Part shown: in pieces, positions 1 to 6,787 of the stretch
How positions within the stretch are numbered: position 1 is the first letter of the stretch
How the letters are laid out: each line of letters begins with the position of its first letter
Source of the DNA: a virus
Length of the DNA: 27,229 bases
IMG/VR virus record: IMGVR_UViG_3300017963_000669
Span: 1 to 27,229 of that record
Direction: 5' to 3' (one strand)
Notes under the pieces: model-generated
What the model was told of the DNA's origin: nothing
The model's input: only the letters and a program-made list of their open reading frames with translations
Database searches by the model: none
Position numbers and translations under genes: made by a program

Positions 1-2
1 AG

Positions 3-176
3 CATTATCCTGTTGATCGCTGCACGACGATGAACTTCGGGCGCGGCTTTCTGTGCAATTGTGGCCGTACCGTTGTCGGCACAAACAGACTTCAGGAACA
101 TTTCGGGAAATCACTGGAAGAACTGGAGGCCGATCTCAATGCCCGGAGAGAATCTGCACAAACTGTCGAAGTCTGA
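3..176 (+). CDS. C-terminal part of an unknown small Cys-containing protein (5' end outside window)
   Basis: The frame is open from the window edge to a TGA at 174-176 and gives 57 residues containing the stretch FLCNCGRTVVGTNRLQEHFG followed by an acidic/basic helical tail. Three cysteines (CT..., then C-N-C) and a histidine could bind a metal, but this is a guess. An in-frame ATG at 30 could be an internal start giving 48 residues, though no good Shine-Dalgarno sequence precedes it. The 3' end overlaps the next gene by 38 nt in another frame. I do not recognise the family; composition looks coding and the position just upstream of the terminase genes is usual for small phage genes. Confidence 0.45.
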   Translation, partial: HYPVDRCTTMNFGRGFLCNCGRTVVGTNRLQEHFGKSLEELEADLNARRESAQTVEV

Positions 177-426
177 GCTGGATCAGCTTCGCGGCATCGT
201 TCGCAAGGTGTACGGCAAGGAAGAAGGGCTCACTGACGCGATGGTGAAGGAGTTCCTGACGGATCGGGAGTGCGACAAGCTGATCGATTCCTTGCTGCCG
301 TCCACGGTGGAGAAGCTGAAGGAAATGGGCGAGTCGCGTGGCTTCCTGTCCGAGAAGAAGTTCTTCCTGCCGACCCGGATCGTTGGCATAAACGGCAAGC
401 CTCTGCACAAAGAGGACGATGCCTGA
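139..426 (+). CDS. Small protein upstream of terL, possible small terminase
   Basis: A 95-residue, highly charged and mainly helical protein. The open frame runs back to a GTG at 61, but the ATG at 139 is chosen because GGAGG sits at 125-129 with a 9-nt spacer. Its stop overlaps the terL start by 8 nt, so the two are probably translationally coupled. Small terminase subunits of podoviruses are about this size and often precede terL, so that role is plausible by position. I see no clear helix-turn-helix or other diagnostic motif, so function is inferred only from context. The C-terminal third (FFLPTRIVGINGKPL) is less charged and may form a beta hairpin. Confidence 0.65.
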   Translation: MPGENLHKLSKSELDQLRGIVRKVYGKEEGLTDAMVKEFLTDRECDKLIDSLLPSTVEKLKEMGESRGFLSEKKFFLPTRIVGINGKPLHKEDDA

Positions 427-1954
427 TTTTCATTACAAACCAGACGGCGCGACCCTTCGTGAGTTTATGAAGGATGATTCGTTCTGGCGCGGCATCCGTG
501 GCCCGGTGGGTTCTGGTAAATCGGTCGCCTCCTGTGTCGAAGTGTTCCGGCGAGCTTTGCAACAGCAGCCGAATGAGAAGGGCATACGACGCAGCAGGTG
601 GGCCGTCATTCGTAACACCGGGCCGCAGCTCAAGACCACCACGATCAAGACCTGGCTGGATTGGTTTCCCGAAGACGAGTTTGGCCCTTTCCGTTGGGGC
701 GTGCCGTTCACCCATCACATCATGGTGGGCGACATCGACCTCGAGGTTATCTTCCTTGCGCTGGATTCCGAGGAAGATATTCGCAAATTGCTGTCCTTAG
801 AACTCACTGGAATATGGGCAAACGAAGCAAGAGAAATGCCGAAGTCTATTATCGACGCCTGTACCATGCGTGTCGGTCGGTTTCCTTCCATGCGCGAAGG
901 TGGGCCAAGCTGGTACGGGATGATCTGCGACACCAACGCTCCTGAAGACGATCACTGGTGGCCGATCATGGCCGGCGATGCGCCGCTGCCAGAGGATTTC
1001 ACCGAACAGCAGGCATTGATGCTCAGGAAGCCCGAAGGCTGGAAATTCTTCAACCAGCCCGCGGCGATGGTGGAAATCAAGAACGAGGATGGTGATGTCA
1101 CTGGCTACGAGATCAGCGACCTTGCCGAAAACCGCAAGAACCTGACGCCGGATTACTACAAGAAGATCATCACCGGCAAGACGAAGGACTGGATCGACGT
1201 CTACGTGATGAACCGCCTCGGGACGGTCAGCGAAGGCAAGATCATCTACCCGAACTTCAACGATCAGGTACACAAATCCAAGGACATCATTCCGGTTGCG
1301 CCAGGTCGGCCCATTTATGTCGGCCTCGATTTCGGATTCAGCCCCGCCGCTGTGTTCGCGCAGCGTTTCTACGGTGGTCGCTGGAACATTCTGGCCGAGC
1401 TGGTGCCTGAAGACATCTCGACCCCGGCCTTTGCGCGGGAAGTCAAGGCCAAGATCAAGGAACTGATGGTCGATGACCGGCAGGAAGTCCGTATCTTTGG
1501 CGATCCGGCTGGCGATCAGCGCACACCGGGGCGCGAGGACACCAAGACCGCGTTCCAGATCATGCGCGCCGGGGGCATTCGGGCCAAGCCAGCGCACAGC
1601 AACGATCCGGCCATACGCATCGAGGCCGTGAAGCAGGTCATTGACCGTATGGTGGACGGTAAGCCAGCTCTGCTGGTCAGCCCTGAGTGTCGGAACCTTC
1701 TGAAAGGCTTTATCGCCGGGTACTGCCGCCGCCGCATCAATGCGCGTGGACCGGCGCGGTACGAGGATCGACCCGCCAAGAACAAGTATTCTCACCCTCA
1801 CGATGCCCTGCAATACCTGATGTTGGGTGCTGGTGAGGGCCGGGATTTGACCAAAAGCGCATCGCCAAGCGCGCCAAAAGCCAAGGCTAAGACCAAATGG
1901 AACGTGTTCGGGAAGAAAAAACGCGCGAGGACTACGCGACGCTCGACTATCTAG
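419..1954 (+). CDS. terL: Terminase large subunit (ATPase plus nuclease)
   Basis: The DNA-packaging motor protein, 511 residues, which pumps DNA into the prohead and cuts the concatemer. Walker A is at residues 28-35 (GPVGSGKS). A Walker B-like segment is at 131-139 (GIWANEARE), with the catalytic acid probably E136 and an Asn where Asp is common. The RNase H-like nuclease domain shows VGLDFGFSPAAVF (301-313, D304), IFGDPAGDQR (359-368, D362) and YSHPHDALQYLMLG (457-470, D462), the expected metal-binding acids. The last 30 residues are Lys/Arg-rich. The start ATG at 419 overlaps the upstream gene by 8 nt. Length is normal for the family. Here it precedes the portal, unlike T7 where the terminase lies at the far end of the late block. 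Confidence 0.97.
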   Translation: MPDFHYKPDGATLREFMKDDSFWRGIRGPVGSGKSVASCVEVFRRALQQQPNEKGIRRSRWAVIRNTGPQLKTTTIKTWLDWFPEDEFGPFRWGVPFTHHIMVGDIDLEVIFLALDSEEDIRKLLSLELTGIWANEAREMPKSIIDACTMRVGRFPSMREGGPSWYGMICDTNAPEDDHWWPIMAGDAPLPEDFTEQQALMLRKPEGWKFFNQPAAMVEIKNEDGDVTGYEISDLAENRKNLTPDYYKKIITGKTKDWIDVYVMNRLGTVSEGKIIYPNFNDQVHKSKDIIPVAPGRPIYVGLDFGFSPAAVFAQRFYGGRWNILAELVPEDISTPAFAREVKAKIKELMVDDRQEVRIFGDPAGDQRTPGREDTKTAFQIMRAGGIRAKPAHSNDPAIRIEAVKQVIDRMVDGKPALLVSPECRNLLKGFIAGYCRRRINARGPARYEDRPAKNKYSHPHDALQYLMLGAGEGRDLTKSASPSAPKAKAKTKWNVFGKKKRARTTRRSTI

Positions 1955-2460
1955 TGTGCTTCGTTGACCGTGACGATCGCAACTGGTGGGATTATGTGTT
2001 CCGTACCCGCGAAGGCTTCCGGCATTGCTTCGCGCTTCAGTGGTGTGAGTGGTCGAAACGCTGGCTGATGGTGGATTGGCGCCAGTCCCGCACTGATTTC
2101 ACGGTGTTCTTCGACTTCGAGATCGAATTGATCCTGCGGCGAATGCACGAAACAAAAGGGACGGTGGTGAAGTTCACCGGCCCGAAGCGGCCTGACGATG
2201 CGGGTGGCCTCATCACCTATTGCAGCAACATCCTCAGTCGATTCCTCGGCCTCGGCAACCCGGTAATACTGACACCATACGGTTTATATCGTAGACTCGT
2301 CGCATCTGGTGGTGAGGTCGTCTTTTCATGGAGGGACGTAGCCCATGAGCAGCAAGCCCAAACAGTCGGCCCAATCGAAGGAACTGGAACGCATTCAGAT
2401 CGAACGCGAGAAGCAGCTCCGGGTCGAGAATGCGCGCCAAACCACCAAGGCGTTCAGTGA
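1897..2460 (+). CDS. Conserved-looking small phage protein of unknown function
   Basis: Up to 187 residues. The core (about residues 25-140) is rich in Trp and aromatic residues (NWWDYVF, GFRHCFALQWCEWSKRWLMVDW, FFDFEIELILRR) and looks like a folded domain with a conserved cysteine. Proteins of this aromatic type occur near terL in related podoviruses; I know no function. It overlaps the terL end by 58 nt. GTG at 1954, overlapping the terL stop, is an alternative start that would give 168 residues. The last 39 codons run through the well-supported start of the next gene and their composition (Gln, Thr, Gly, Arg) is unlike the core, so the true C-terminus deserves checking. Confidence 0.7.
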   Translation: MERVREEKTREDYATLDYLVCFVDRDDRNWWDYVFRTREGFRHCFALQWCEWSKRWLMVDWRQSRTDFTVFFDFEIELILRRMHETKGTVVKFTGPKRPDDAGGLITYCSNILSRFLGLGNPVILTPYGLYRRLVASGGEVVFSWRDVAHEQQAQTVGPIEGTGTHSDRTREAAPGRECAPNHQGVQ

Positions 2461-2734
2461 CAACATCGCCTTTCGCAAGAAACTCCGAGGTATTTTTTCC
2501 CTGCTATCGGCTGGCTTTGCCGGTTTTCCGCGTGGCCTTGGCGCTGGCGGCGGCAGGCAATTTGGTGGTCGTAGCACATCTGGCGGTGGCGGTAGCGGTT
2601 ATGCAGGTGGCCTGGGTAGTGGCAGCACACGGCCCGGAAGCTACGGCGGCAGCGGCAGCGGTGGCGGTGGCGGTGGCGGTGGTAGCCCTGCTCCACGTAG
2701 GCCGTCAGTACCGAAGGGTGGGGTTTACCGATGA
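2345..2734 (+). CDS. Gly-rich protein preceding the portal
   Basis: A 129-residue protein. Residues 1-45 are charged and helical (KELERIQIEREKQLRVENAR), 46-65 are hydrophobic (GIFSLLSAGFAGF), and 66-118 are almost entirely Gly/Ser with long glycine runs, ending in a basic Pro-rich tail. The start is well supported: GGAGGG at 2330-2335 with a 9-nt spacer to ATG 2345. It ends in an ATGA overlap with the portal gene. T7 has a small gly-rich virion assembly protein (gp7.3) just before its portal, so a structural or tail-assembly role is a reasonable analogy, not a homology claim. The GGT/GGC repeats would be prone to replication slippage. Confidence 0.75.
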   Translation: MSSKPKQSAQSKELERIQIEREKQLRVENARQTTKAFSDNIAFRKKLRGIFSLLSAGFAGFPRGLGAGGGRQFGGRSTSGGGGSGYAGGLGSGSTRPGSYGGSGSGGGGGGGGSPAPRRPSVPKGGVYR

Positions 2735-4287
2735 AGCTCTCTGGCCCTGAACTGCTGAAGCGTTTCTCCAAGGCCAAGTCAGCGCGATCAAACTGGGAAG
2801 ATTTGTGGCAGGACATCTACGATCTGGTGCTTCCTGCGCGTGAAGGTTTTTACGAAACGACCCCCGGCGAGGAAAGAACCGAGGAAATCTTTGACGAGAC
2901 TGCGCTGGTTTCGCTCGCTGATTTCGTTTCCCGCATCCATCAAGGCGTCATTCCAGCGCACTTGATGTGGTTCAGGCTGGAGCCGGGTCCAGAAGTGCCG
3001 CCGCAGCAGCGGGCAGAACTGCAAGAGCAGCTTGATCTGGTTGGCAAGTTCATCTGGGAAGCCATCGTGAACTCCAACTTCGTCAATGAGGCTCAGGAAG
3101 TTCTGACCGATATTGCGATCGGCTGGTCAACGCTCATCATCGACGACGGTGTTGATGGCAAGCTGTTGAGCTTCAAGTGCGTCCCGCAATGCCAAACCTT
3201 CTGGGACACAGGCGGCCCCAACAAGGAGGTTGACGGCGTGTTCCGGGTGCGCCACAAGGTTCGCATCAAGGACATCAAGCTCATCTGGCCGGACGCCAAG
3301 ATCAGCGATGCGCTTCAGGGCAAGGCCGATGGCGATCCCGAAGCAACGACCAATCTGGTCGAGGCCAGCTACCGCGATTGGAGCCGCAAGGAAACGCCGC
3401 GCTACTGCTATCAGGTGGTTGCCGGTGAAGACAAGTCGCTGGTGATCGATAACTACGAGGAAGGTCTGGGCTCGCGCCCGTATGTGACACCACGCTGGTC
3501 GGTTGCGGCCGGTGAGGTCTATGGCCGCGGCCCGTTGGTGTCGGCGCTGCCGGCGATCCGCACCACGAACCTCGTCACCGAAATGATTCTTGAGAACTCG
3601 CAGATGGCGATTTCTGGAATCTGGCAGGTGGACGACGATGGCACGATCAACGTGGATAACGTCGAGATTGTTCCCGGTGCTGTGTATGCGCGCCCCACTG
3701 ACAGTCGCGGCCTCGAGCGCACTGATAGCCCAAGCAATTTCAATGTGGCCGACATCGTACTGAGCAACCAGCAGGAGAACATTCGCAAGGCCCTGTTCGC
3801 TCAGAATCTTGGCCCATTGGATCAGACGCCGCGTTCTGCTACGGAGATCCAAGCCCGAATGCAGGACTTGGCCGAACAGACCGCAGGGCCGTCAGGACGA
3901 TTGAAAGTCGAATGGCTGGACAAAATGATCCAGCGCATCGTGTGGCTGTTGACCCGCCGTGGCGTATTGGAAATGCCGCGTGTCGATGGCCGCCAGGTCC
4001 GTATCGTTGCCAAATCACCGCTTGCCCGCGCACAGAAGTTTGAAGAAATCGAGCGCATCCGTGGCTTTGCCGGTGACGTTGTGACGATGTTGGGGCCGCA
4101 GGCCAGCCAGCTTTACATCGATCAGGACGAGCTGGTTGACGAACTGCAAATGAAGTGGGAAGTGCCGCAAAAGATGGTACGCGATCAAGCCAACCGAGAG
4201 AGGATGATGCAGGGCATGGCTGAAGCGGCTCAGGAACAGGGAATTGTACCGGGCGGTCTGCCTGCTCAAGCTGAAATTGGGCAATGA
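2731..4287 (+). CDS. Portal protein (head-to-tail connector)
   Basis: Twelve copies of this protein normally form the ring through which DNA enters and leaves the head. At 518 residues it has the usual size for podovirus connectors. The N-terminus (ELLKRFSKAKSARSNWEDLW, then IYDLVLPAREGFY) and the segment SLADFVSRIHQGVIPAHLMWFRL are typical of the T7 gp8/Bbp21-type head-tail connecting protein. A later conserved-looking segment is TPRSATEIQARMQDLAEQ (about residues 365-382), followed by the helical C-terminal part (EIERIRGFAGDVVTMLGPQAS). The start overlaps the upstream stop as ATGA and the 3' end overlaps the next gene as ATGA, indicating coupled translation. Confidence 0.93.
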   Translation: MKLSGPELLKRFSKAKSARSNWEDLWQDIYDLVLPAREGFYETTPGEERTEEIFDETALVSLADFVSRIHQGVIPAHLMWFRLEPGPEVPPQQRAELQEQLDLVGKFIWEAIVNSNFVNEAQEVLTDIAIGWSTLIIDDGVDGKLLSFKCVPQCQTFWDTGGPNKEVDGVFRVRHKVRIKDIKLIWPDAKISDALQGKADGDPEATTNLVEASYRDWSRKETPRYCYQVVAGEDKSLVIDNYEEGLGSRPYVTPRWSVAAGEVYGRGPLVSALPAIRTTNLVTEMILENSQMAISGIWQVDDDGTINVDNVEIVPGAVYARPTDSRGLERTDSPSNFNVADIVLSNQQENIRKALFAQNLGPLDQTPRSATEIQARMQDLAEQTAGPSGRLKVEWLDKMIQRIVWLLTRRGVLEMPRVDGRQVRIVAKSPLARAQKFEEIERIRGFAGDVVTMLGPQASQLYIDQDELVDELQMKWEVPQKMVRDQANRERMMQGMAEAAQEQGIVPGGLPAQAEIGQ

Positions 4288-4595
4288 GTGAAGACGGAAT
4301 CGGGAAATCCAAACGACCACCGAAGAAAACACCACGAGCAAAAGCAAAGCAGTATCTAGGGCCGGATGGCTTGCGCCGGCCACCGAAGGTTGAGCGCGAG
4401 CTCAATGAGTCCTTTGCCATTGTGTTTTCAAGCGCAGCAGGCAAGAAGACGCTCGACTACCTGAAGTCGATCACGACGAACCGGGTGCTGGAACCGGGTT
4501 TGCCGGAAAATACCTACTCGTATCAGGAAGGAGCCCGTTGGCTGATGGGCGTAATATCAACACGAATCAAAGACGGTGAGGAAAAGAAACCATGA
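4284..4595 (+). CDS. Bbp19-like small phage protein
   Basis: A 103-residue protein with a basic N-terminus (KSKRPPKKTPRAKAKQY) followed by the pattern F-x-x-V-F-S-S-x-x-G-K-K-T-L-D-Y-L near residue 50 and Y-x-Y-Q-E-G-A-R-W-L-M near residue 80. This arrangement, found between portal and scaffold, matches the Bbp19-type family of podoviruses; the molecular role is not known to me. ATGA overlaps at both ends bind it into the portal-scaffold operon. GAGG about 15 nt before its stop probably serves the scaffold gene. Confidence in the gene is high, in the family assignment moderate. Confidence 0.8.
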   Translation: MSEDGIGKSKRPPKKTPRAKAKQYLGPDGLRRPPKVERELNESFAIVFSSAAGKKTLDYLKSITTNRVLEPGLPENTYSYQEGARWLMGVISTRIKDGEEKKP

Positions 4596-5437
4596 AATAT
4601 TTACTGTGGCTCTTGTGGCTGGTTGTTCCACGTGAAACAGAAGGGGGCGAAGGTGACAGCGGTGGAGAGGGCGATGCTGGCGGTGATCCTGCTGGTGATG
4701 GTGATGGCGGTGGCGACGGTGACGGCGCAGCTGGTGAGCGCAAACCGCTTGGGGGGTCTGACCCGGAAGGCAAACCGGACTGGCTGGCTGACAAGTTTTG
4801 GAATCCTGACCTCAAAGCGCCGCGAACCGAAGTCCTTGCCAAATCCTTCAACGAGCTCGAGGGCAAACTCCGCACCAAGACGGAAGAACTGAAGGAAGAA
4901 GTGCTTGCGGATTTGCGCGCACAGGCCCCGGAGAAATACGAAGTCAATCTGTCCGAGGATCTGAAGCTGCCGGAAAACGTCGAGTTCAATCTGACCGACG
5001 AAGACCCGCTGGTGGGCTGGTTCTCAGGTTTCGCCAAAGACATTGGACTCACTCAGGAGCAGTTCGACAAGGCGATCAACGAGTACGTTGGCATCGAGAT
5101 CGGCAACATGCCGGACATGGAAGCGGAGATCGGCAAGCTGGGCGACCACGGCCAGGATCGACTGCTGCGCGTCCACAACTGGCTTGAAACAAGGCTTTCA
5201 GAGGATGAGCTGTCTTCGATGAGCTCGCTACTGAACTCAGCGGAGCAGATCGCCGCATTGGAGAAGCTGATGAAAGCGTCCGGCCCCAACGACTTTGACG
5301 GCGATTCTGGCGACGAGCCGTTGACGCTGGAAGAACTGCGCGAGATGCAAAACGACACGCGTTACTGGCAGGACAAAGACCCGGCGTTCATCAAGAAAGT
5401 CGAGGCTGGCTACCAGAGGCTTTACAAAAACCAGTAA
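4592..5437 (+). CDS. Scaffolding protein with hydrophobic N-terminal leader
   Basis: An acidic 281-residue protein between portal and coat, the scaffold position. Order: a hydrophobic leader (residues 1-13, MKYLLWLLWLVVP), a Gly/Asp-rich unstructured stretch (17-50), and a helical body. The C-terminal end (MQNDTRYWQDKDPAFIKKVE) is the tail typical of T7 gp9-like scaffolds. No ATG, GTG or TTG occurs in frame between the leader and the body except a TTG at codon 8, so the leader appears to be translated. The start overlaps the previous stop (ATGA) with GAGG upstream. Such a leader is unexpected on a soluble scaffold. Codons 11-16 coincide with an exact parS sequence (4624-4639). Confidence 0.88.
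   Translation: MKYLLWLLWLVVPRETEGGEGDSGGEGDAGGDPAGDGDGGGDGDGAAGERKPLGGSDPEGKPDWLADKFWNPDLKAPRTEVLAKSFNELEGKLRTKTEELKEEVLADLRAQAPEKYEVNLSEDLKLPENVEFNLTDEDPLVGWFSGFAKDIGLTQEQFDKAINEYVGIEIGNMPDMEAEIGKLGDHGQDRLLRVHNWLETRLSEDELSSMSSLLNSAEQIAALEKLMKASGPNDFDGDSGDEPLTLEELREMQNDTRYWQDKDPAFIKKVEAGYQRLYKNQ
4624..4639 (+). other. Exact match to the bacterial parS centromere consensus
   Basis: The 16 bases TGTTCCACGTGAAACA match the consensus TGTTNCACGTGAAACA at every defined position. This is the site that chromosomal ParB/Spo0J proteins bind in most bacteria. It is nearly palindromic around CACGTG and lies inside the scaffold gene, where it is read as V-P-R-E-T. I found no second copy and no other CACGTG in the window. 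Under equal base frequencies, about 0.00005 exact matches on either strand would be expected in 27 kb. The match is certain; that it is bound by host ParB or by the phage ParB-like protein is inference. Confidence 0.85.
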
Positions 5438-5450
5438 ATCGACATATAGT
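5421..5450 (+). promoter_or_regulatory. Sigma70-like promoter for the coat transcription unit
   Basis: TTTACA at 5421-5426 and TATAGT at 5445-5450 are each one base from the sigma70 consensus, with an 18-nt spacer, so transcription would begin near 5457. The -35 lies in the last scaffold codons and the -10 just after the stop, at the start of the longest + strand intergenic gap (126 nt). Together with the terminator at 6748-6784 it would give coat and the next gene their own message. Confidence 0.5.
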
Positions 5451-5511
5451 TCGGGTCGAAGGCCGCTACGCAGCGCCTCGGCCCGGACTTCCGGCACAAC
5501 CGATTCAGGCG

Positions 5512-5555
5512 CCAAGTAGAGATAACCTGTAACCCTAGTTGTCATCTTTACTTGG
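5512..5555 (+). promoter_or_regulatory. Strong hairpin covering the coat ribosome-binding site
   Basis: CCAAGTAGAGATAAC (5512-5526) can pair with GTCATCTTTACTTGG (5541-5555): 13 Watson-Crick pairs, one G-U and one mismatch, with a 14-nt loop. The 3' arm includes the first two G of the GGAG Shine-Dalgarno sequence (5554-5557) that serves the coat ATG at 5564. It could hold translation in check, or be a processing site or 5' mRNA stabiliser, as hairpins around T7 capsid messages are. A smaller hairpin (CGCT/AGCG, 5464-5475) lies upstream in the same leader. Confidence 0.65.
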
Positions 5556-5563
5556 AGAAAACG

Positions 5564-6433
5564 ATGTTCTTGCTTCGTTTCATCCTGAGCCTCATCTTCC
5601 CGATGACTCAGGACAATTCGATCGACACCGCCTTCACCAAGCAGTTTGAGTCCGAAGTCCACCTTGCGTATCAGCGCATGGGCTCCAAGTTGCTCAACAC
5701 TGTTCGGCGCAAGACGAATGTCGTCGGCAAGTCCACCACTTTCCAGATCATCGGTAAAGGTTACGCAGGCACCAAGACCCGAGGCGGTCAGGTTCCGATC
5801 CTCAATCTCGTTCACACGAACGTCGAATGTACGCTGGCAGATCGCTATGCCGGTGAGTTCATCGACAAGCTGGACGAGCTCAAGATCGAGCATGACGAGC
5901 GAGCAGCCGTAACGGCCAGCATCGCCGGCGCTTTGGGTCGCGCATCCGATCAGGACATCATGGATGTCACCGATACGTTCACGCAGGAAACTTCAGCAAC
6001 GGGCGTCGTTACGCAGCCCAAGATTGAGGAAGCCTACGAGTATTTCGGTAACAACGATGTGCCGGATGATGGTGGGCGTTTCCTTGCTGTTGCTCCGCAA
6101 GGGTGGACTGACCTTATGGGTCTTACGACCTTCGCGTCTCTGGACTATGTACCGGAGTCGGATCTGCCTTTCCCGAAGGTAGGGTTCAGCGCGAAGAACT
6201 GGTTCTCGTTTAACATCTTCTCGTTCAGTGGTATCACGCTGACTGGCGGCACTGTCCGTCAGAACGTCGCGTACCACAAGAGCGCGGTCGGCCACGCAAG
6301 CGGTCAGGATGTGGCGATGGACATCACCTGGCAGGGCAAAGAGCAGGCGCATCTCGCGGTCGGCTCGATGTCCATGAATGCCGTAATCATCGATGACGTC
6401 GGTGGCTACCGCATTCGCTCGACGGAGACTTAA
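5564..6433 (+). CDS. Major capsid (coat) protein with a 13-residue hydrophobic extension
   Basis: The shell protein of the head, 289 residues from ATG 5564. The body begins at Met14 (MTQDNSIDTAFTKQFESEV), the usual start for Bbp17-like podovirus coat proteins. Further typical segments are GSKLLNTVRRKTNVVGKSTTF (about 40-60), the acidic helix EFIDKLDELKIEHDERAAV and a beta-rich C-terminal half. The start is set by GGAG at 5554-5557; the in-frame ATG at 5603 (Met14) has no such site. Translation should therefore add the leader MFLLRFILSLIFP, which is unusual for a coat protein. A TTG at 5552 overlaps the ribosome site and is unlikely. The gene has its own promoter and leader RNA. Confidence 0.92.
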   Translation: MFLLRFILSLIFPMTQDNSIDTAFTKQFESEVHLAYQRMGSKLLNTVRRKTNVVGKSTTFQIIGKGYAGTKTRGGQVPILNLVHTNVECTLADRYAGEFIDKLDELKIEHDERAAVTASIAGALGRASDQDIMDVTDTFTQETSATGVVTQPKIEEAYEYFGNNDVPDDGGRFLAVAPQGWTDLMGLTTFASLDYVPESDLPFPKVGFSAKNWFSFNIFSFSGITLTGGTVRQNVAYHKSAVGHASGQDVAMDITWQGKEQAHLAVGSMSMNAVIIDDVGGYRIRSTET

Positions 6434-6434
6434 G

Positions 6435-6725
6435 ATGAAAGCAATCTTCGATAAGCTCATCCTCGGTCTGCTTCGATTCTTGCCCTGTGCGTTTGATGCC
6501 ACTGGCATGAACCGCCTTCACTCGGGCACCTGCACGCTCTGGATCTACAAAACGACTGACGCAATCGCAACGGTCGCCGGCTCCGGGTATTTCAATAGCT
6601 TTACGGATCAGCTTAGGAACGGCGATGTCATCATCGTTTCTGACACGAACGTACCGACTATTGATATGTTGACGGTCACTTCCGCGGATAACGCGGCGAC
6701 CGTGACGACCCTGAACGGCACGTAA
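6435..6725 (+). CDS. Small capsid-associated protein with hydrophobic leader
   Basis: A 96-residue protein immediately behind coat. The body from Met25 (MNRLHSGTCTLWIYKTTDAI, then GYFNSF and LRNGDVIIVSDT) is a small beta-rich domain of a type often found next to podovirus coat genes, possibly a head decoration protein. ATG 6435 has GGAG at 6424-6427 and a 7-nt spacer, whereas ATG 6507 (Met25) has none. Translation from 6435 adds 24 residues including the hydrophobic FDKLILGLLRFLP, similar in style to the leaders on scaffold and coat. The intrinsic terminator at 6748 follows. Confidence 0.78.
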   Translation: MKAIFDKLILGLLRFLPCAFDATGMNRLHSGTCTLWIYKTTDAIATVAGSGYFNSFTDQLRNGDVIIVSDTNVPTIDMLTVTSADNAATVTTLNGT

Positions 6726-6739
6726 TCCAAACCGAGGAC

Positions 6740-6744
6740 AGGAG
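6740..6744 (+). promoter_or_regulatory. Possible split ribosome-binding site of the tail adaptor
   Basis: AGGAG lies here, but the adaptor ATG is at 6788 and nothing resembling a Shine-Dalgarno sequence occurs in between. Folding of the hairpin 6748-6778 would bring the site to about 12 nt from the ATG. The hairpin may thus link termination to translation start. This is inferred from spacing only. Confidence 0.35.
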
Positions 6745-6747
6745 TGT

Positions 6748-6784
6748 GGGCCGGGGTTAGCTAGTCTAGCCTCGGCCCCTTTTG
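6748..6784 (+). terminator. Intrinsic terminator between head and tail genes
   Basis: GGGCCGGGGTTAG (6748-6760) pairs with CTAGCCTCGGCCC (6766-6778) over 13 base pairs (two wobble pairs) with a 5-nt loop, followed by CTTTT. This is a textbook Rho-independent terminator, placed after the coat unit as T-phi is placed after T7 gene 10. Since the tail genes downstream show no promoter of their own here, it is probably leaky and lowers their expression relative to coat. Confidence 0.85.
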
Positions 6785-6787
6785 CAT

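Noticed and set aside
797-1813. Long - strand open frame (338 codons) opposite terL
   Set aside because: It is the antisense shadow of a clear terminase gene in GC-rich DNA and has no ribosome site or recognisable domain.
2266-2295. Sigma70 promoter before the Gly-rich gene (CTGACA ... TATATC)
   Set aside because: Spacer between the two boxes is only about 10 nt.
3127-3852. - strand open frame of 241 codons opposite the portal
   Set aside because: Shadow of the portal gene; His/Arg/Leu-rich composition typical of antisense frames.
4623-4892. +1-frame ORF starting TTG inside the parS sequence with a hydrophobic stretch
   Set aside because: The hydrophobic run is simply the GGT-GAT repeat of the scaffold read out of frame, and the TTG has no ribosome site.
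4567-5052. Ser/Pro-rich - strand frame opposite the scaffold 5' end
   Set aside because: Produced by the complement of the Gly/Asp-rich repeat; no other support.
5437-5457. T7-type phage RNA polymerase promoter
   Set aside because: CGAC...ATATAG recalls part of the T7 promoter but spacing and other bases do not fit and no repeat of it was seen elsewhere; the sigma70-like reading is better.
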